Positions 40,654-42,253 of a stretch of DNA of 42,253 nucleotides are shown piece after piece (position 1 is the first letter of the stretch; every line of letters begins with the position of its first letter). The notes beneath the pieces were generated by a model. That model was not told the DNA's origin and made no database searches. It saw only the letters and a program-made list of their open reading frames with translations. The DNA is taken from NCBI GenBank assembly GCA_040218145.1, contig JAVJQK010000009.1:1-42253 (forward strand). The letters run 5' to 3'. Made by a program: the position numbers and the translations under genes. Source of the stretch: Sandaracinaceae bacterium. GTDB taxonomy: Bacteria; Myxococcota_A; Polyangia; Polyangiales; Sandaracinaceae.

Positions 40654-41163
40654 ATGGAACCGACACCGCAGATCCCCCGGGAGGACTGGGCCGCGCATCC
40701 GAACTTCCCCGCGCAGACGCTGCTCCTGGGATCGCACGAGAACTTCCGCATCCTCGCCCGCCAGGTGCTGGACCTGGCGTCGGCGCACCCCGAGCGCGCC
40801 GAGCGGCTCTTTCGCCGCTGGATGTTCGCGATGGGCAGCCACGAGCGGTACGAGGAGTCGAAGCTCTACCCCTACCTCTCGCGCCGCTGGGACGTGTCGA
40901 TGGCGCCGCTCGAGGCGGGGCACGAGGCGCTCGCGGAGCGGAAACGCGCGGTCCTCGACGCGTTCGAGCGGTCGCACGAGCAGGACCGACTGGACCGCAC
41001 GCTGCGCGACTTCGGGGACACGCTGCGCGCGCACCTCGACCTCGAGGAGCGCACGGTGATCCCGCTCTTGCTCGAGCTCTCGCCGGACGAGTTCGCGGAC
41101 TACTACGCGCTCCCCATCCGCACGCTCCTGGAGCGCATGAGCGCGTCGCGCTCGCTCAGCTGA
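40654..41163 (+). CDS. Hemerythrin HHE-domain-like protein
   Basis: 169 residues from ATG 40654; no convincing ribosome site, and the frame is open upstream through the repeat. Four amphipathic helices carry spaced His/Glu residues: H28 (LLGSHENF), H63 with E67/E68 (GSHERYEESKLYPYL), H90 (EAGHEALAERK), and H128 with E132 (RAHLDLEERTVIPLL). This is the ligand order of hemerythrin-like di-iron domains that bind O2 or NO or sense iron or oxygen. Cytoplasmic. Its 3' end overlaps the convergent aldo/keto reductase by eight bases in a palindromic TCAGCTGA, so the two stop codons are interlocked. Confidence 0.85.
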   Translation: MEPTPQIPREDWAAHPNFPAQTLLLGSHENFRILARQVLDLASAHPERAERLFRRWMFAMGSHERYEESKLYPYLSRRWDVSMAPLEAGHEALAERKRAVLDAFERSHEQDRLDRTLRDFGDTLRAHLDLEERTVIPLLLELSPDEFADYYALPIRTLLERMSASRSLS

Positions 41164-41980
41164 GGGCCTCGAAGTCCTCGTCGGAGAGCGCGACGCCCTC
41201 GGCCGCGAAGTTCTCTTCCAGGTGTGCGATGGACGACGTGCCGGGGATGGGCAGCATCACGGGCGAGCGCCGGAGCAGCCACGCGAGCGCGATCTGGCCG
41301 GCGCTCGCGTCGTACTTGCGGGCGAGCGCCTCCAGCTCGTCGCTCCCGGTCAGCGCGCCCGTCGCGAGCGGGTACCACGGGATGAAGCCGATGCCGTGCG
41401 CCTCGCAGTGGTCGACCACCGCCTCGTGCTTGCGGTCCGAGAGGTTGAAGCGGTTCTGCACCGTGACGATCTTCGCGATCTTCTGCGCGCGCTCGAGCGC
41501 CGGGACGGGGAAGTTCGAGACGCCGATGTGTCGGATCTTGCCTTCCTTCTGGAGGTCGACCAGCGCGCCGACGGACTCCTCGAGGGGCACGTCGTCGTCG
41601 ATGGCGTGCAGCTGGTAGAGATCGATGCGCTCGACCTCCAGGCGGCGCAGCGAGTTGTGGCACGCGATCCGGAGGTGCTCGGGTCGGCCGTTGGTGGACC
41701 ACTCGTCCGGGCCGCTCCGCTCGAGCCCGCCCTTCGTCGCGATGACCACGCCCTCGTACGGGTGGAGCGCCTCCGCGAGCAGGTACTCACTCGTCTCGGG
41801 GCCGTAGGCGTCGGAGGTGTCGATGAGGTTCACGCCGATCTCGACCGCCCTCCGCAAGAGCCGCTTGGCCGCGTCGCGGTCCTTCGGCCAGCCCCAGATG
41901 CCCTCTCCGGTGATGCGCATCGCGCCGAGGCCGAGCCGCCTGACCGTGAGCTCTCCGCCGATGTCGAAGGTCTGCTTCAT
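41156..41980 (-). CDS. Aldo/keto reductase
   Basis: 274 residues from ATG 41980, with GGGAG nine bases upstream. A TIM-barrel AKR with all four catalytic residues: D54 and Y59 (LIDTSDAYGPETSEY), K83 (VIATKGGLERSG) and H125 (LYQLHAIDDD). The NADPH end is GVSNFPVPALERAQ and LPIPGTSSIAHLEENF. It is of the group often annotated as oxidoreductase acting on small aldehydes and ketones; the substrate is unknown. Length is normal. It is convergent with and overlapping the hemerythrin-like gene. Confidence 0.93.
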   Translation of the reverse strand: MKQTFDIGGELTVRRLGLGAMRITGEGIWGWPKDRDAAKRLLRRAVEIGVNLIDTSDAYGPETSEYLLAEALHPYEGVVIATKGGLERSGPDEWSTNGRPEHLRIACHNSLRRLEVERIDLYQLHAIDDDVPLEESVGALVDLQKEGKIRHIGVSNFPVPALERAQKIAKIVTVQNRFNLSDRKHEAVVDHCEAHGIGFIPWYPLATGALTGSDELEALARKYDASAGQIALAWLLRRSPVMLPIPGTSSIAHLEENFAAEGVALSDEDFEALS

Positions 41981-42017
41981 CCTCTGCTTCTCCCGTTCGC
42001 GGACGCCAGTCATGGGC

Positions 42018-42113
42018 TCAGTCGAGATCGCCGCCGCCGCCGCCGCCCACCACGCGCGGGGGGACATCGACGACGAGGGGCTCGAGGCTCGCGTCCAGAC
42101 CCGCCTCCGCCAC
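42018..42113 (-). CDS. Short coding-like frame, possible gene remnant
   Basis: 31 codons from GTG 42113, reading VAEAGLDASLEPLVVDV, then P-P-R-V-V, six Gly, D-L-D and stop. Third positions are strongly G/C and the sequence looks protein-like, resembling the tail of a longer protein. The frame closes upstream with a TGA in the right-edge repeat region, so it may be the truncated end of a gene interrupted by that repeat. The opposite strand also has a coding-like frame (ATG 42012) over the same bases, so the call is weak. Confidence 0.25.
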   Translation of the reverse strand: MAEAGLDASLEPLVVDVPPRVVGGGGGGDLD

Positions 42114-42155
42114 TAGGCCCCAATCAAGCGCCTGAAAAAGCGGAATGGTTGGAAT

Positions 42156-42226
42156 TCACCTGAAAAGCCCGGCGTTCGTGCGGTTGCGAGACCAAACACG
42201 AACCGACCCGGGAGCTTTTCAGGTGA
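42156..42226. repeat. Long hairpin / inverted repeat at the right edge
   Basis: TCACCTGAAAAGC (42156-42168) and GCTTTTCAGGTGA (42214-42226) are a perfect 13-bp inverted repeat. Inside it GTTCGTG (42174-42180) and CACGAAC (42197-42203) form another stem with a 16-base loop, and CCCGG blocks between them also pair roughly. A third copy of the motif, CCTGAAAAAGC, lies at 42131-42141 in direct orientation. Repeated CCTGAAAA sites near a putative end could be transposase-binding sites of an insertion sequence outside the window, or an intergenic hairpin element. The sequence here is AT-richer than its surroundings. Confidence 0.6.
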
Positions 42227-42253
42227 GCCGAAGGATACGACGCGCGGTGGCGC

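Noticed and set aside
39915-41618. 567-codon + frame spanning the cytochrome, repeat and hemerythrin region
   Set aside because: Overlaps three better-supported genes in other frames and has shadow composition.
1-42253. CRISPR array, tRNA or rRNA
   Set aside because: No regularly spaced direct repeats and no recognisable RNA gene were seen on either strand.

Overview
The window is very GC-rich with strong G/C bias at third codon positions. It is dense in lipoproteins, several of which carry an Asp/Ala/Gly-rich linker right after the lipobox. It also has sterol-type oxidoreductases, a type VI secretion (T6SS) spike module and large TPR proteins. This combination points to a myxobacterium (Myxococcota, Polyangia; Sandaracinus-like by general feel). 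That placement is inference: no rRNA or other phylogenetic marker is present. Most large open frames opposite the real genes are GC-skew shadows and were left out.

Layout. (1) 1-9136: a T6SS accessory island. Reading leftwards it holds two paralogous eight-cysteine lipoproteins, a VgrG with an unusual Ala/Gly-rich N-terminal extension, a TPR protein, a PAAR-like protein and an Rhs protein whose C-terminus lies beyond the left edge. A HELVH zinc-metallopeptidase-like gene is divergent from the lipoproteins and less GC-rich. (2) 9270-15110: a small membrane protein, a lipidated pectate-lyase-like protein, then a tight three-gene operon (membrane di-iron hydroxylase/desaturase, polytopic membrane protein, Rieske oxygenase fused to an SCP2 sterol-binding domain) facing a TetR regulator. 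This looks like a sterol- or lipid-modification cluster. (3) 15176-23728: a 1220-residue TPR membrane protein, a small gene split between two frames, and a leftward set of GT21-like glycosyltransferase, DUF6134 protein and GH38 alpha-mannosidase.

(4) 23914-34423: lipoproteins of unknown function, a cysteine-synthase-family enzyme, a leucine-rich-repeat-like protein, an AraC regulator, a membrane-anchored MutS-like ATPase, a degenerate response regulator and a cold-shock-domain fusion. Between two convergent genes lies a 34-bp inverted repeat of CCYTGC units with G-quadruplex character on both strands, followed by a perfect hairpin. (5) 34470-42253: an IS110-family transposase remnant, two zinc-ribbon membrane proteins, a beta-helix-like lipoprotein, a flavin monooxygenase, a STAS-like protein, a cytochrome c'-like lipoprotein whose stop codon lies inside a roughly 170-bp palindromic repeat, a hemerythrin-like protein, an aldo/keto reductase, and a long hairpin at the right edge.

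No tRNA, rRNA or CRISPR array was seen, and there is no gene-free stretch longer than 300 bases. The most interesting candidates for undescribed biology are the Rieske-SCP2 operon, the VgrG-linked eight-cysteine lipoproteins with their divergent metallopeptidase, and the two structured repeats near 32.4 kb and 40.5 kb.
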